Assembly: GCA_038131165.1 (NCBI GenBank) | Contig: JAYPOZ010000013.1 | Location: forward strand, 1-64,000 | Direction of reading: 5' to 3' | From: UBA6544 sp038131165 | GTDB taxonomy: Bacteria > Pseudomonadota > Alphaproteobacteria > UBA8366 | DNA: 64,000 nt | In this document: piece after piece, positions 34,606 through 43,402 of the stretch | Layout: each line of letters opens with the position of its first letter | How positions within the stretch are numbered: position 1 is the stretch's first letter | Notes under the pieces: model-generated | Databases searched by the model: none | What the model saw: only the letters and a program-made list of their open reading frames with translations | What the model was told of the DNA's origin: nothing | Position numbers and translations under genes: made by a program

Positions 34606-35264
34606 CCGACCATCATCACGATCATGCGCATGGCCACGATCACGGGCATTCCCACCCGAAACAGCCAGATCTCGAGGATCAGCCGATCACCTATTACAAG
34701 GTGATGACCGAAGCGCTGGCGGAGCTGTTGGTCGAGAAAGGCGTCTTCAGCGCCGACGAGCTGCGGGGCCAGATGGAACAGCAGGACTCCCGCTCGCCCG
34801 TCTTCGGCGCGAAGCTGATCGCCCGCGCCTGGAGCGACCCGGCCTTCAAGGAGCGCCTGATCGCCGACGTCAACGGGGCCGCCGCCGAGCTCGATATCGA
34901 TGCGGGCGATATTCCGATCCGCGGTCTCGAAAACACCGCCAACGTTCACAATGTCGTCGTCTGTACCTTGTGCTCGTGCTATCCGCGCTCGCTGATCGGC
35001 CTGCCGCCGGATTGGTACAAGTCACGCTCCTACCGCAGCCGGACCGTACGCGAGCCCCGCAAGGTGCTGGCGGAATTCGGGACCGAGATGCCGGACGATG
35101 TCGAGGTGCGCGTCCACGACAGCACGGCGGACCTTCGCTTTCTCGTCATTCCGCAACGGCCCGCCGGCACGGAAGCGATGAGCGAGGACGAACTGGCCGC
35201 ACTGGTGACGCGGGACAGCATGATCGGCGTGTCGATTGCCAAGACACCCGGCGCCGCCGGTTAG
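34602..35264 (+). CDS. cobalt-type nitrile hydratase alpha / thiocyanate hydrolase gamma homologue with His-rich tail
   Basis: This 220-residue catalytic subunit has the claw-setting motif VCTLCSCYP (C121, C124, C126). The threonine in CTLCSC is typical of cobalt rather than iron enzymes. GLPPDWYKSRSYRSRTVREP, EFGTEMPDDVEVRVHDSTAD and RFLVIPQRPAGTE complete the alpha fold. The first 18 residues hold nine histidines (DHHHDHAHGHDHGHSH), a metal-binding tail like that of nickel/cobalt chaperones and unusual here. AGGAGATAGCCG precedes the ATG. The substrate, nitrile or thiocyanate, cannot be decided from sequence. Confidence 0.9.
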   Translation: MTDHHHDHAHGHDHGHSHPKQPDLEDQPITYYKVMTEALAELLVEKGVFSADELRGQMEQQDSRSPVFGAKLIARAWSDPAFKERLIADVNGAAAELDIDAGDIPIRGLENTANVHNVVVCTLCSCYPRSLIGLPPDWYKSRSYRSRTVREPRKVLAEFGTEMPDDVEVRVHDSTADLRFLVIPQRPAGTEAMSEDELAALVTRDSMIGVSIAKTPGAAG

Positions 35265-35279
35265 GAGGCAAGTGCCGCG

Positions 35280-35888
35280 ATGACTGCTTTCCGGCGCCTC
35301 GCGACCCTGCTGTTGGTTATCGGGGCGATCAGTGGCTGTTACTTCCCGAGCGACTTTACGGCCGACCTGCAGATCGACCGCCAGGGCCGCTATCGCTTCA
35401 CCTATGTCGGAAAGCTGACGGACTTGTCGATGGCGCAACGGATGGCGCGCGGCGATCTGCAGGGCATCGATCTGCAGAAACGCGTTGAAGTGGCGGAACG
35501 GGATCTGCGCCGCGACAGTGCCTTCAAGAAGACGCAGTACGAGGAAAAAGCGCGCTTCGACGTCACCTATCAGCGCGAAGGCGATATCGTGTTCGATAAA
35601 TCCTTCGATTTTATCCGCTCGAATTCGCGGTTTCTGACGGTGAAGTACAACCGCAATACGGGCGAGGTGACGGTGCTGGGCGGCAAGCCGAACGAGAATC
35701 ATGCAAAGGCGCTGGAAGAGGCGGGCCTCGAATTCAACGGTATCCTGCGCATTTGGACCAACGCGCAGCCCATTAAACACAACTCCAAGAAGGTACGGCC
35801 GCAGGGCCAGCTGGTGGTCTATTCCTGGGACATCAAGAATGTCCGCCAAGAGGTTCCGGTCTTCCGTTTCGTGCCGCAGCCTCAGTAG
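35280..35888 (+). CDS. lipoprotein of unknown function
   Basis: The 202-residue protein has a lipoprotein signal (hydrophobic residues 8-18, lipobox ISGC at about 17-20). A soluble region of beta character with many charged residues follows: DFTADLQIDRQGRYRFTYVG opens it and LRIWTNAQPIKHNSKKV is near the end. I do not recognise a family. TTAGGAGG at the end of the hydratase gene lies 10-15 bases upstream of the ATG, so it is probably cotranscribed with the hydratase. Confidence 0.75.
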   Translation: MTAFRRLATLLLVIGAISGCYFPSDFTADLQIDRQGRYRFTYVGKLTDLSMAQRMARGDLQGIDLQKRVEVAERDLRRDSAFKKTQYEEKARFDVTYQREGDIVFDKSFDFIRSNSRFLTVKYNRNTGEVTVLGGKPNENHAKALEEAGLEFNGILRIWTNAQPIKHNSKKVRPQGQLVVYSWDIKNVRQEVPVFRFVPQPQ

Positions 35889-35901
35889 TTCATCAGGGCA
35901 T

Positions 35902-36345
35902 ATGAGCATGGAAGCGGCCGGCTATGTGTCGCTCTTTGTCTCGGCCTTCCTGGCCGCGACCGTTCTTCCTATGTCGTCGGAAGCCGTTTTGTCCGCGCTG
36001 GTTGTCGGCGACGGCTTCGACCTCTGGCTTCTGATCGCGCTCGCGAGCATTGGCAATACGCTCGGAGCCGTCGTCAACTGGCTGCTCGGTCGGTATTGCT
36101 TGCGGTGGCGCGATCGCAAATGGTTTCCGGTATCGGCGGCGGCGCTTGAGCGGGCGTCGCGTTGGTTTAGCCGCTACGGCGTCTTTTCGCTGCTGTTCGC
36201 TTGGCTGCCCGTCGTCGGCGATCCTCTCACCTTCGTCGCGGGTATCCTTCGGGTGCGTTTTGCGCTGTTTCTGGTTCTCGTCGCCCTCGGCAAGACCGCC
36301 CGTTATGTCGCAGTTGCGGGGGTGGTGGACGGGATATCGTCATAA
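35902..36345 (+). CDS. YqaA/DedA-like small membrane protein
   Basis: The 147-residue protein has four hydrophobic segments and the YqaA/SNARE-associated pattern: FLAATVLPMSSEAVLSALVV near the start, ASIGNTLGAVVNWLLGRY in the middle, and the WLPVVGDPLTFVAGILR re-entrant loop. The E and GN...G residues are typical. Relatives of the DedA superfamily move lipids or maintain membrane potential; the role here is not known. A strong hairpin terminator follows at once. Confidence 0.87.
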   Translation: MSMEAAGYVSLFVSAFLAATVLPMSSEAVLSALVVGDGFDLWLLIALASIGNTLGAVVNWLLGRYCLRWRDRKWFPVSAAALERASRWFSRYGVFSLLFAWLPVVGDPLTFVAGILRVRFALFLVLVALGKTARYVAVAGVVDGISS

Positions 36346-36346
36346 A

Positions 36347-36375
36347 AAAAGGCCGGTCCCCGGGACCGGCCTTTT
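36347..36375. terminator. strong bidirectional terminator
   Basis: GGCCGGTCCC (36351-36360) and GGGACCGGCC (36362-36371) form a perfect 10-bp stem. It is flanked by seven A on the left and four T on the right, so it works in both directions. It serves the YqaA-like gene from the left and pckA from the right. Confidence 0.93.
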
Positions 36376-36395
36376 CATTCGGTGAGTCGGGCAGG

Positions 36396-37997
36396 TCAGG
36401 CCGCGTGGACGCCCGCGGCCGTCACGTTGGCATCGACGTGTTCCTCGAACTGCTTGAAGTTCGCCTCGAAACGCTGCGTGAGGTCGCGTGCCGTCGTGTC
36501 GTAGGCACCCTTGTCGCCCCAGGTCTCGCGTGGTTGCAGGACCTCGTTCGGCACATCCGGACAATTCTGCGGGACATTGAGGCCGAAATTCGGGTCCGTG
36601 TTGGTTGCGACTTCCGCAAGCCGGCCGTCCAACGCGGCCCGCACCATGGCACGGGTATAGGCGATTTCCATCCGCTTGCCAGTGCCGTAGGCGCCACCGG
36701 ACCAGCCGGTATTGACCAGCCAGCATTTGGCGCCCGTCTTGGCGATCCGCTCGCCCAGCATCTTGGCATAGACGGCCGGGTGGCGCGGCATGAAAGGGGC
36801 CCCGAAACAAGTGGAGAAGGTCGCCTGCGGTTCGGTCAGCCCGCGTTCGGTGCCGGCGACCCGCGCCGTATACCCCGACAGGAAATGATACATCGCCTGA
36901 TCGGCCGAAAGCCGGCTGATCGGAGGCAGGACCCCGAAGGCATCTGCGGTCAGCATGACCACATTCTCGGGCTGTCCGCCGACCCCGCTCATCTCCACGT
37001 TCGGAATGAACGACAGCGGATAGGACGCCCGCGTATTTTCGGTCAGCGAGCCATCGTCGAGATTAAGTATGCGGCTGTCCGGGTCCATCACGACGTTCTC
37101 GAGAATCGTCCCAAACATGCCGCATGTCGCATAGATTTCAGGCTCGGCCTTCGCCGACAGATTAATGACTTTTGCGTAACAGCCGCCTTCGAAGTTAAAG
37201 ACGCCGTCAGCGGTCCAGCCGTGCTCGTCATCGCCAATCAGCGTGCGGGTTCCATCCGCCGACAAGGTCGTCTTGCCGGTGCCGGAGAGGCCGAAGAAAA
37301 TGCCGACATCGCCCTTTTCCCCGATATTGGCCGAGCAATGCATCGGCAGCACGTTGCGGTCGGGCAGGACATAGTTGAGATAGCTGAAGACCGATTTCTT
37401 GATCTCGCCCGCATATTGCGTGCCGGCGACCAGAACCATCCGTTCCTTAAAGTTCATCATGATCGCGCAATCGGAGTTCACTCCGTCGCGTTCCGGATGC
37501 GTCTGGAAGTACGGTGCGTTCAGGATCGTGAGTTCCGGCACGAAGTCGGCCCGTTCTTCGGCGGTCGGCTGGCGGAACATGTTACGCGCGAAAAGACTGT
37601 GCCACGGGCTTTCGCTGATCACTCGGACCTTGAGTTGATAGGTCGGATCCGCACCGGCGACGAGGTCCTGTACGTAGATTTCCCGGCGCTGGAAATAGGC
37701 CAGCATTTGCAGCCGCAGCCGATCGAAGCGCTCTTCCGTATTCGGCTTGTTGACGGCACCCCACCAGATATTGTCGCGGGTCGTCTCTTCCTCGATGATG
37801 AATTTATCGTTCGCTGATCGGCCGGTATAGGCGCCGGTCTCGACGACCAGCGCGCCCCCCTTGGCGACGGTACCGCGTCCTTGTCGTATCGTCGCTTCAT
37901 AGAGCGCCTCGGCCCCCAAATTCCAATGAATCGCCGCCTCATTATTAAGGCCGTGATTCTCAAGGCCGAAATGACTGTGATTTTGCAACTGTTCCAT
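36396..37997 (-). CDS. pckA: phosphoenolpyruvate carboxykinase (ATP)
   Basis: PckA converts oxaloacetate and ATP to phosphoenolpyruvate, the first step of gluconeogenesis. The 533-residue protein has GAYTGRSANDKFI, VFFGLSGTGKTTLSADG-type Walker A wording (FGLSGTGKTTLSAD), LIGDDEHGW and PILNLDDGS-like Mg/ATP sites, and NTGWSGGAYGTGKRM. ATG 37997 directly follows AAGAGGG, an unusually close ribosome binding site. In Rhizobiales pckA lies next to chvI-chvG; the same neighbourhood is seen here with one SCO gene between. Confidence 0.96.
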   Translation of the reverse strand: MEQLQNHSHFGLENHGLNNEAAIHWNLGAEALYEATIRQGRGTVAKGGALVVETGAYTGRSANDKFIIEEETTRDNIWWGAVNKPNTEERFDRLRLQMLAYFQRREIYVQDLVAGADPTYQLKVRVISESPWHSLFARNMFRQPTAEERADFVPELTILNAPYFQTHPERDGVNSDCAIMMNFKERMVLVAGTQYAGEIKKSVFSYLNYVLPDRNVLPMHCSANIGEKGDVGIFFGLSGTGKTTLSADGTRTLIGDDEHGWTADGVFNFEGGCYAKVINLSAKAEPEIYATCGMFGTILENVVMDPDSRILNLDDGSLTENTRASYPLSFIPNVEMSGVGGQPENVVMLTADAFGVLPPISRLSADQAMYHFLSGYTARVAGTERGLTEPQATFSTCFGAPFMPRHPAVYAKMLGERIAKTGAKCWLVNTGWSGGAYGTGKRMEIAYTRAMVRAALDGRLAEVATNTDPNFGLNVPQNCPDVPNEVLQPRETWGDKGAYDTTARDLTQRFEANFKQFEEHVDANVTAAGVHAA

Positions 37998-38150
37998 CCC
38001 TCTTGCGCGCGGAGCAGGTTACCCCTGCTGTCCCTCTCGATAAACGTTGTTGATACCTATGTTACGCGGCGAAAATCAACAGTGACCTGCCACCTTGGTG
38101 AAGATTTCTTACAATTGTGGGGATTTGGCCAACAAATAACGGTCGGACGA

Positions 38151-38795
38151 CTATGTTCCGGCTTTTCGCTTGTCGATATAGGCGGCAATGGTCTTGGCCA
38201 TTGCAGCGGGATCGGTGGCACCGCGAAACATCGTCAGAAACTCGCCGTTCGGGCCCATCAGATAGACGAAACTAGAATGATCCACCAAGTATTCGGTCGA
38301 ATTGTCCTCGTTGGCTTTGCGGTAGAAAACCCTGTAACTCTTTGCGACAGCAGAGATTTCTGCGGATGTTCCGGTGAGGCCGACAAACTTTGGATGAAAT
38401 TGACCGACATATTCCGACAGAAATTCGACGCTATCCCGTTCCGGGTCGACCGTAACGAAGAGAGGTTGCAGTGCGATGGCCTTGTCACCTAGCATGTCCA
38501 GTGCTGCCGCCATATTTGCAAGTTCCGTCGGGCAGACATCCGGGCAATAGCCATAGCCGAAATAAACGAACAGAAAGCGCCCGCGATAGGTCGAGTCCGT
38601 TACTTTTTCGCCGCGGTGATTCGTCAGCGTAAAGGGGCCGCCGATACGGACATTCGCGGTAAAGCCGGTGCCGTCGATGGACGAGGTGCCGTCCGTCTCG
38701 GAAATCTGATTCCAGGCCACGTATGCAGCCACGGCGATCAAGCCGAGCGCTACCAGCATTACGCCCATCAGGGCTCTCGTTGGTGTACGCTTCAT
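38151..38795 (-). CDS. SCO1/SenC-family copper protein
   Basis: The 214-residue protein has an N-terminal membrane anchor (residues 9-28) and a thioredoxin-like domain. The copper-binding cysteines lie in YCPDVCP (C84, C88) and the histidine in VDHSSFVYL (H173). SCO proteins deliver copper to the CuA site of cytochrome c oxidase or act as thiol reductases. ATG 38795 is chosen because it starts the anchor; the open frame runs 42 codons further upstream without family features. The gene is divergent from chvI. Confidence 0.92.
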   Translation of the reverse strand: MKRTPTRALMGVMLVALGLIAVAAYVAWNQISETDGTSSIDGTGFTANVRIGGPFTLTNHRGEKVTDSTYRGRFLFVYFGYGYCPDVCPTELANMAAALDMLGDKAIALQPLFVTVDPERDSVEFLSEYVGQFHPKFVGLTGTSAEISAVAKSYRVFYRKANEDNSTEYLVDHSSFVYLMGPNGEFLTMFRGATDPAAMAKTIAAYIDKRKAGT

Positions 38796-39029
38796 ATTCA
38801 GACGTGATCCCAGCCATTTGGGGCAAGGGTTGTGATATCCCTCGCGGTTGCCGCGGCGCGATTGGACAAATCGCCGCAGAGGATCGCTCCCACGACTGTG
38901 AATGGGTCCGGAATCTGCCACGATTTCACTCAGAAATGCCTCTCTCTTGCCTCATTCTTGCCCCGACTCATTCCGATTGTGGGCGGCAGCGATCAATTGC
39001 TAAACTGCCCGGCGGGAAGACCGAAAACC

Positions 39030-39725
39030 ATGCATCAGACAATTGCCCTGGTCGATGACGACCAACATATTTTGACATCCGTGTCGATGGCGCTTGAAGC
39101 TGAAGGCTTTCAAGTACGAACCTATAAGGATGGGGAGGATGCGTTGCGCGGGCTGGCGCGCCAGCCTGTCGACCTTGCCGTATTGGATATCAAGATGCCC
39201 CGCATGGATGGGATGGAATTGCTGCAGAAACTTCGAAAATCAACACAGATGCCAGTCATATTTTTGACGTCGAAAGACGATGAAGTGGACGAGGTGCTCG
39301 GTTTGCGGATGGGGGCGGACGATTATATCAAAAAACCTTTCTCGCAACGCCTCTTGATCGAAAGAATCCGGACCCTTCTGCGTCGGGCCGACGGTTCCGC
39401 GCAAGCCGATGTTAAGGGCGAAGGAACGCTTATCCGCGGTGAATTGATCCTCGATCCCGGCCGCCATCTCTGCACCTGGGGGGATCAAGAAGTGCAATTA
39501 ACAGTCACGGAATTCCTGCTTTTGAAATCGCTGGCGCAACGGCCCGGTCACGTGAAGACCCGCGACCAGTTGATGGATGCCGCCTACGGCGAAAGCATCT
39601 ATGTCGACGACCGGACAATCGATAGTCATATTAAGCGGCTGCGCGCAAAATTCCGCCAAGTGGATTCTAATTTTGCTCAGATCGAAACCTTGTATGGGGT
39701 CGGTTACCGCTATCGGGACTCGTGA
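39030..39725 (+). CDS. chvI: response regulator ChvI
   Basis: The 231-residue OmpR-type regulator has a receiver domain (VDDD near 8-11, D53 in AVLDIKMPRMDG, KKPFS) and a winged-helix DNA-binding domain (LTVTEFLLLKSLAQRPGHV, RTIDSHIKRLRAKF, GVGYRYR). The wording and neighbourhood (chvG, hprK, EIIA, pckA) match ChvI, which controls envelope and host-adaptation genes in Alphaproteobacteria. Its stop overlaps the chvG start (GTGA). Confidence 0.92.
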   Translation: MHQTIALVDDDQHILTSVSMALEAEGFQVRTYKDGEDALRGLARQPVDLAVLDIKMPRMDGMELLQKLRKSTQMPVIFLTSKDDEVDEVLGLRMGADDYIKKPFSQRLLIERIRTLLRRADGSAQADVKGEGTLIRGELILDPGRHLCTWGDQEVQLTVTEFLLLKSLAQRPGHVKTRDQLMDAAYGESIYVDDRTIDSHIKRLRAKFRQVDSNFAQIETLYGVGYRYRDS

Positions 39726-41362
39726 GTCAGAAACCCCCTGTAGAGCAGGATGGCACCGGCCCACAGAAGCGGCGCCGGCGCCGCATATCCCCCCTTACCC
39801 GGCGCATTCTCGCGATCAATATGGCGGCCTTGCTGATTCCGATTGCCGGACTGCTGTATCTCGGCCCGTATCGCGACGGTCTAGTCGAATCGGAGCTTGA
39901 GGCGTTGCGTCTGCAGGCAGACACCTTCGCTGGCGCGATTGGCGAAGGGGCGATCGAGATCACGCCTTCCGGCCGACAGCTCGTCAATCTGCCGATTGCC
40001 CGCCAGATCGTGTGGCGTCTAAGCGCCCCAACCGGGATACGGTCGCGATTGTTTGCACCGGGCGGCGAATTAATTGCCGATAGCCGCTATCTCATGGGAA
40101 CTCGCTTTGCGGTTCAAGTACAAGAGCTCCCGCCGCCGGACGAGCCGTCGTGGATCCTGCGGTCGCTTTCGCGGTTGATCGGGTGGGTGTCGGCGTTGTT
40201 GCCGGAACGGCGCAAGTTCGAGCGCTATGTCGAGAAGCACCGACAGAGCGCCGCCGATTTTATTGAGGCGCAGCGCGCCCTCGGCGGCGATGCCACCGGA
40301 TACGTCCGGCTCTCCGAATCCAGTAAGCTCATTCTTTCGGTCGCGGTGCCGGTACAACGGTATCGTCATGTTCTGGGCGCGTTAATGGTGTCCAAAGACG
40401 ATACCGCCATAGAGGCGGCGATGCAGGATGTCCGGCTAACGGTCGTCGCGGTATTTGCCGCTGCCTTAGTAGTTACGATCATGCTGTCCTTCTACTTGGC
40501 CGGCACGCTCGCCCGCCCGATCTTGCGACTTGCCTCGGCGGCAGAGCGGGTGCGTCGGGGCCTTGGGCGCGGCACCGAGGAGATTCCCGACTTCACCAGC
40601 CGAAACGACGAAATCGGCGATCTGTCCGGCGTTCTCCGGGAAATGACGGGCGCACTACACCAGCGCATGGACGCGATCGAGCGTTTCGCCGCGGATGTGA
40701 GCCATGAGATCAAGAATCCGCTGACATCTCTGCGGAGCGCGGTCGAAACGGCGGCGCGTGTCTCCGACCCGGACCAGCAAAAGAAGCTGATGACGATCAT
40801 TCAGGAAGATGTGCAACGTCTCGACCGCCTGATCACCGATATCTCCAACGCCTCGCGTCTTGATTCCGAACTGAGCCGGGCAGAGAGCGAAAGCGTCGAT
40901 ATTTCCGCTATGCTCGCCGCGCTCTGCGAGATTTACTCTACCGGCGAGTTGCCGCAAAAGGTTCTGATTGAAATTGCCGGCGAACCGCCGTTCAACGTAA
41001 ACGCCATCGAGGATCGTCTGGTACAGGTATTTCGCAATTTGCTCCAGAATGCCATCAGCTTCAGTCCTGAGGATGGGCAAGTTGTCATGCATGTCTCGCG
41101 GCGCGACGGGTTTGTCGAAATCGATGTGGTCGATGACGGCCCCGGCCTGCCCGAGGGCAAGCTCGACGCGGTCTTCGACCGGTTTTACTCCGAGCGGCCG
41201 GAAGGCGAGAAGTTCGGGACGCATTCGGGATTGGGGTTATCGATCTCGAAACAGATCGTGGAAGCGCATGGCGGCGACATTCATGCGGAGAACCGGTACT
41301 CGGCGGATGGAAAGGTGCGCGGCGCCCGCTTTGTCGTCCGTTTGCCACGCGCCGACGATTGA
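39722..41362 (+). CDS. chvG: sensor histidine kinase ChvG
   Basis: There are 546 residues. A basic N-terminus and a membrane segment (residues 27-47) are followed by a periplasmic sensor of about 210 residues. A second membrane segment lies near 243-263. Then come HAMP (LARPILRLASAAERVRRGLG), the phospho-acceptor box VSHEIKNPLTSLRSAVE and an ATPase domain (NLLQNAISFSPEDG, DDGPGLPEG, GTHSGLGLSISKQIVEAHGG). The GTG start overlaps the chvI stop, and no ATG lies nearby, so GTG 39722 is accepted. In relatives the periplasmic partner ExoR inhibits this kinase; no exoR is visible here. Confidence 0.93.
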   Translation: MSQKPPVEQDGTGPQKRRRRRISPLTRRILAINMAALLIPIAGLLYLGPYRDGLVESELEALRLQADTFAGAIGEGAIEITPSGRQLVNLPIARQIVWRLSAPTGIRSRLFAPGGELIADSRYLMGTRFAVQVQELPPPDEPSWILRSLSRLIGWVSALLPERRKFERYVEKHRQSAADFIEAQRALGGDATGYVRLSESSKLILSVAVPVQRYRHVLGALMVSKDDTAIEAAMQDVRLTVVAVFAAALVVTIMLSFYLAGTLARPILRLASAAERVRRGLGRGTEEIPDFTSRNDEIGDLSGVLREMTGALHQRMDAIERFAADVSHEIKNPLTSLRSAVETAARVSDPDQQKKLMTIIQEDVQRLDRLITDISNASRLDSELSRAESESVDISAMLAALCEIYSTGELPQKVLIEIAGEPPFNVNAIEDRLVQVFRNLLQNAISFSPEDGQVVMHVSRRDGFVEIDVVDDGPGLPEGKLDAVFDRFYSERPEGEKFGTHSGLGLSISKQIVEAHGGDIHAENRYSADGKVRGARFVVRLPRADD

Positions 41363-41394
41363 CACTTCTTCGAGCGAGTCGCAGGCTGGCGCCA

Positions 41395-41823
41395 ATGCAG
41401 ACAGTTCATGCAACAGTTGTCGCCTTCGGCTCCAAAGGCGTGCTCTTACGCGGTCCTTCCGGAAGCGGGAAGTCTGACTTGGCGTTGCGTCTTATCGATG
41501 CGGGGGCCATTCTCGTCGGTGATGACCGGGTTGAATTGGTGAAGCGGCACAATTCGATTGTGGCGCGCTGTCCTGAAGCGATCGCCGGGAAGCTCGAAGT
41601 GCGCGGTCTCGGTATCGTGACGCAACCTTACTGCCCCGAAGTCCCGGTCACCCTTGTCGTTGACTTGGCGGATGCGGAGGACGTCGAGCGTATGCCGGAA
41701 CACACCGCCGTCGACGTGCTGGGCTGCGATATCGCATGGATTCGTCTGGCGCCGTTCGAAGCCTCCGCATCGGTGAAGATACAGTTGGCTGTTCGCCATT
41801 CTCCGCAGGAGGTCGAGGCGTGA
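41395..41823 (+). CDS. hprK: HPr kinase/phosphorylase (short form)
   Basis: The 142-residue protein holds only the catalytic C-terminal domain, as is usual in Alphaproteobacteria. It has the Walker A GPSGSGKSDLALRLI, the VGDDRVELVK segment, and EVRGLGIV, the family signature. It phosphorylates HPr on a serine and so adjusts the phosphorelay. ATG 41395 matches the family start. Its stop overlaps the rapZ start (GTGA). Confidence 0.92.
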   Translation: MQTVHATVVAFGSKGVLLRGPSGSGKSDLALRLIDAGAILVGDDRVELVKRHNSIVARCPEAIAGKLEVRGLGIVTQPYCPEVPVTLVVDLADAEDVERMPEHTAVDVLGCDIAWIRLAPFEASASVKIQLAVRHSPQEVEA

Positions 41824-42707
41824 AGCGCAGCGAAGCGGGAGGTCGCATTGTCTTAGTCACGGGCATGTCGGGTGCCGGACGTTCTTCGACGCTGAATGTC
41901 TTCGAAGATTTGGCATTTGAAGCCGTAGATAATCTGCCGTTGTCGTTTCTCGGCGATTTGATCCGCGGTGGTGCCGCTGATCGCGAATTGGCGATCGGTG
42001 TCGATATCCGCACTCGCGACTTTGACGGAGACGCTTTCAAGCAGGAGTTGGAGCGTTTGCGGACCGATGCCGATCACACGGTATCGACCATTTTCCTCGA
42101 TTGCGACGAGGAAGTGCTGGTGAAAAGGTACACGGAGACGCGCCGACGCCATCCGTTGGCCGCTGACCGGCCGCTTGCGGTCGGCATTCGTTTGGAACGG
42201 CGGCTTTTGGCTCCGATCCGTGAGTTTGCGGATACGGTCATCGACACCAGCGAACTGTCGCCTTGGATGCTCAAACGCCAGCTTGTGGCTCAGTACGGCC
42301 GTGAGGACACGCCCGGCCTGAGCGTCGTGGTGACCTCGTTCTCCTACCGCAGGGGCGTGCCCCGGGAAGCCGATATGGTCTTCGATGCACGATTTCTGCG
42401 TAATCCGCATTACGATGACACGCTGCGTCCGTTGACGGGACGCGATTCCCGCGTCGGGAGTTATATTGAGGAAGATCCTGACTATGCTGCATTCATGGGG
42501 CAGCTAATGGCGATGTTCGAATTGTTGTTGCCGCGCTTCGAGAGCGAAGGCAAAAGCTATTTAACCATCGCCATCGGCTGCACCGGTGGACGCCATCGGT
42601 CGGTCTATCTGACTGAGCAACTCGGCGCCTGGATCGAGAAACAGAACGCCCGGGTTCAGTTGTATCATCGTGATCTGGAGCCGACTGATGACGCAAAGGC
42701 GGGCTGA
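41820..42707 (+). CDS. rapZ: RNase adapter / nucleotide-binding protein RapZ
   Basis: The 295-residue protein shows VLVTGMSGAGRSSTLNVFED (P-loop, here with R in place of K, as in other alphaproteobacterial members), YTETRRRHPL, SFSYRRGVPREADMVFDARF and IAIGCTGGRHRSVYLTEQL, all RapZ hallmarks. In E. coli RapZ controls glucosamine-6-phosphate synthase RNA; here it sits inside the PTS cluster. GTG 41820 follows AGGAGGTCGAGGC and overlaps the hprK stop, so this non-ATG start is well supported. Confidence 0.94.
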   Translation: MKRSEAGGRIVLVTGMSGAGRSSTLNVFEDLAFEAVDNLPLSFLGDLIRGGAADRELAIGVDIRTRDFDGDAFKQELERLRTDADHTVSTIFLDCDEEVLVKRYTETRRRHPLAADRPLAVGIRLERRLLAPIREFADTVIDTSELSPWMLKRQLVAQYGREDTPGLSVVVTSFSYRRGVPREADMVFDARFLRNPHYDDTLRPLTGRDSRVGSYIEEDPDYAAFMGQLMAMFELLLPRFESEGKSYLTIAIGCTGGRHRSVYLTEQLGAWIEKQNARVQLYHRDLEPTDDAKAG

Positions 42708-42722
42708 AGTGGAGTTGAAGAC

Positions 42723-43133
42723 ATGATCGGAGTAGTGCTTGTGACGCACGGGCGCTTGGCGGAAGAGTTTGTTGCCGCGCTCGAACACGTGGTGGGGCCG
42801 CAGGAGCGCATGATTTCGATTTGCATCGAACCAGATGACGATATCGAGGCCTGCCGGGCGAATATCCTCAACGCGACTAAGCAGGCGGACGACGGCGACG
42901 GGGTTATCTTGTTGACCGACATGTTCGGAGGGACTCCATCGAACCTGGCGATTTCGATCATGGAACAGGCGAACGTGGAAGTCGTCGCCGGGGTTAACTT
43001 GCCAATGCTGATCAAATTGGCGACGTCGCGCGATGGCGGTTCATTGCTCGAGGTGGCCGCTTGCGCGCAAGAGGCCGGGCGAAAATACATCAATGTGGCC
43101 TCTACCCTACTCGCGGAACGGGAAGAAGGATGA
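42723..43133 (+). CDS. PTS EIIA of the mannose family (regulatory)
   Basis: The 136-residue protein starts MIGVVLVTHGRLAEEF with the phosphorylatable H9. DGVILLTDMFGGTPSNLAIS and VEVVAGVNLPMLIKL are typical of EIIA-Man. No EIIB, EIIC or EIID gene is present, so it is probably a regulatory endpoint (ManX/PtsM type) rather than part of a sugar transporter. The stop overlaps the HPr start (ATGA). Confidence 0.93.
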   Translation: MIGVVLVTHGRLAEEFVAALEHVVGPQERMISICIEPDDDIEACRANILNATKQADDGDGVILLTDMFGGTPSNLAISIMEQANVEVVAGVNLPMLIKLATSRDGGSLLEVAACAQEAGRKYINVASTLLAEREEG

Positions 43134-43402
43134 CGCTGGTTGCGCGCGACTTGAAGATAGTCAATCAGCGGGGATTGCATGCCCGCGCGGCGGCGAAGTT
43201 CGTCAAAGTCGCTTGCGCATTCGAAGCCATCATTACCGTATGTCATGGTGGCACTGAAGTCTGTGGAACGTCGATTATGGGACTGATGATGTTGGCGGCC
43301 GGTAACGGGACGACCATTTCGGTAAGAGCCGAAGGTGTCGATGCGGCCTCGGCGGTTGACGCTTTGGCGGCGCTCGTGGGCGGTCGTTTCGATGAAGACT
43401 AA
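43130..43402 (+). CDS. ptsH: HPr phosphocarrier protein
   Basis: The 90-residue protein has the active-site histidine in GLHARAAAKFV (H17) and the regulatory serine in GTSIMGLMML (S48), the target of HprK. It carries phosphate from EI to EIIA. The name npr would also fit, since the cluster is of the nitrogen-type PTS. GGAAGAAGG precedes the ATG. It overlaps EIIA by four bases and the EI gene by eleven. Confidence 0.94.
   Translation: MTLVARDLKIVNQRGLHARAAAKFVKVACAFEAIITVCHGGTEVCGTSIMGLMMLAAGNGTTISVRAEGVDAASAVDALAALVGGRFDED

Noticed and set aside
36201..37817. 538-codon plus-strand frame opposite pckA
   Set aside because: pckA is unmistakable on the minus strand; this frame also runs through the bidirectional terminator at 36347-36375.
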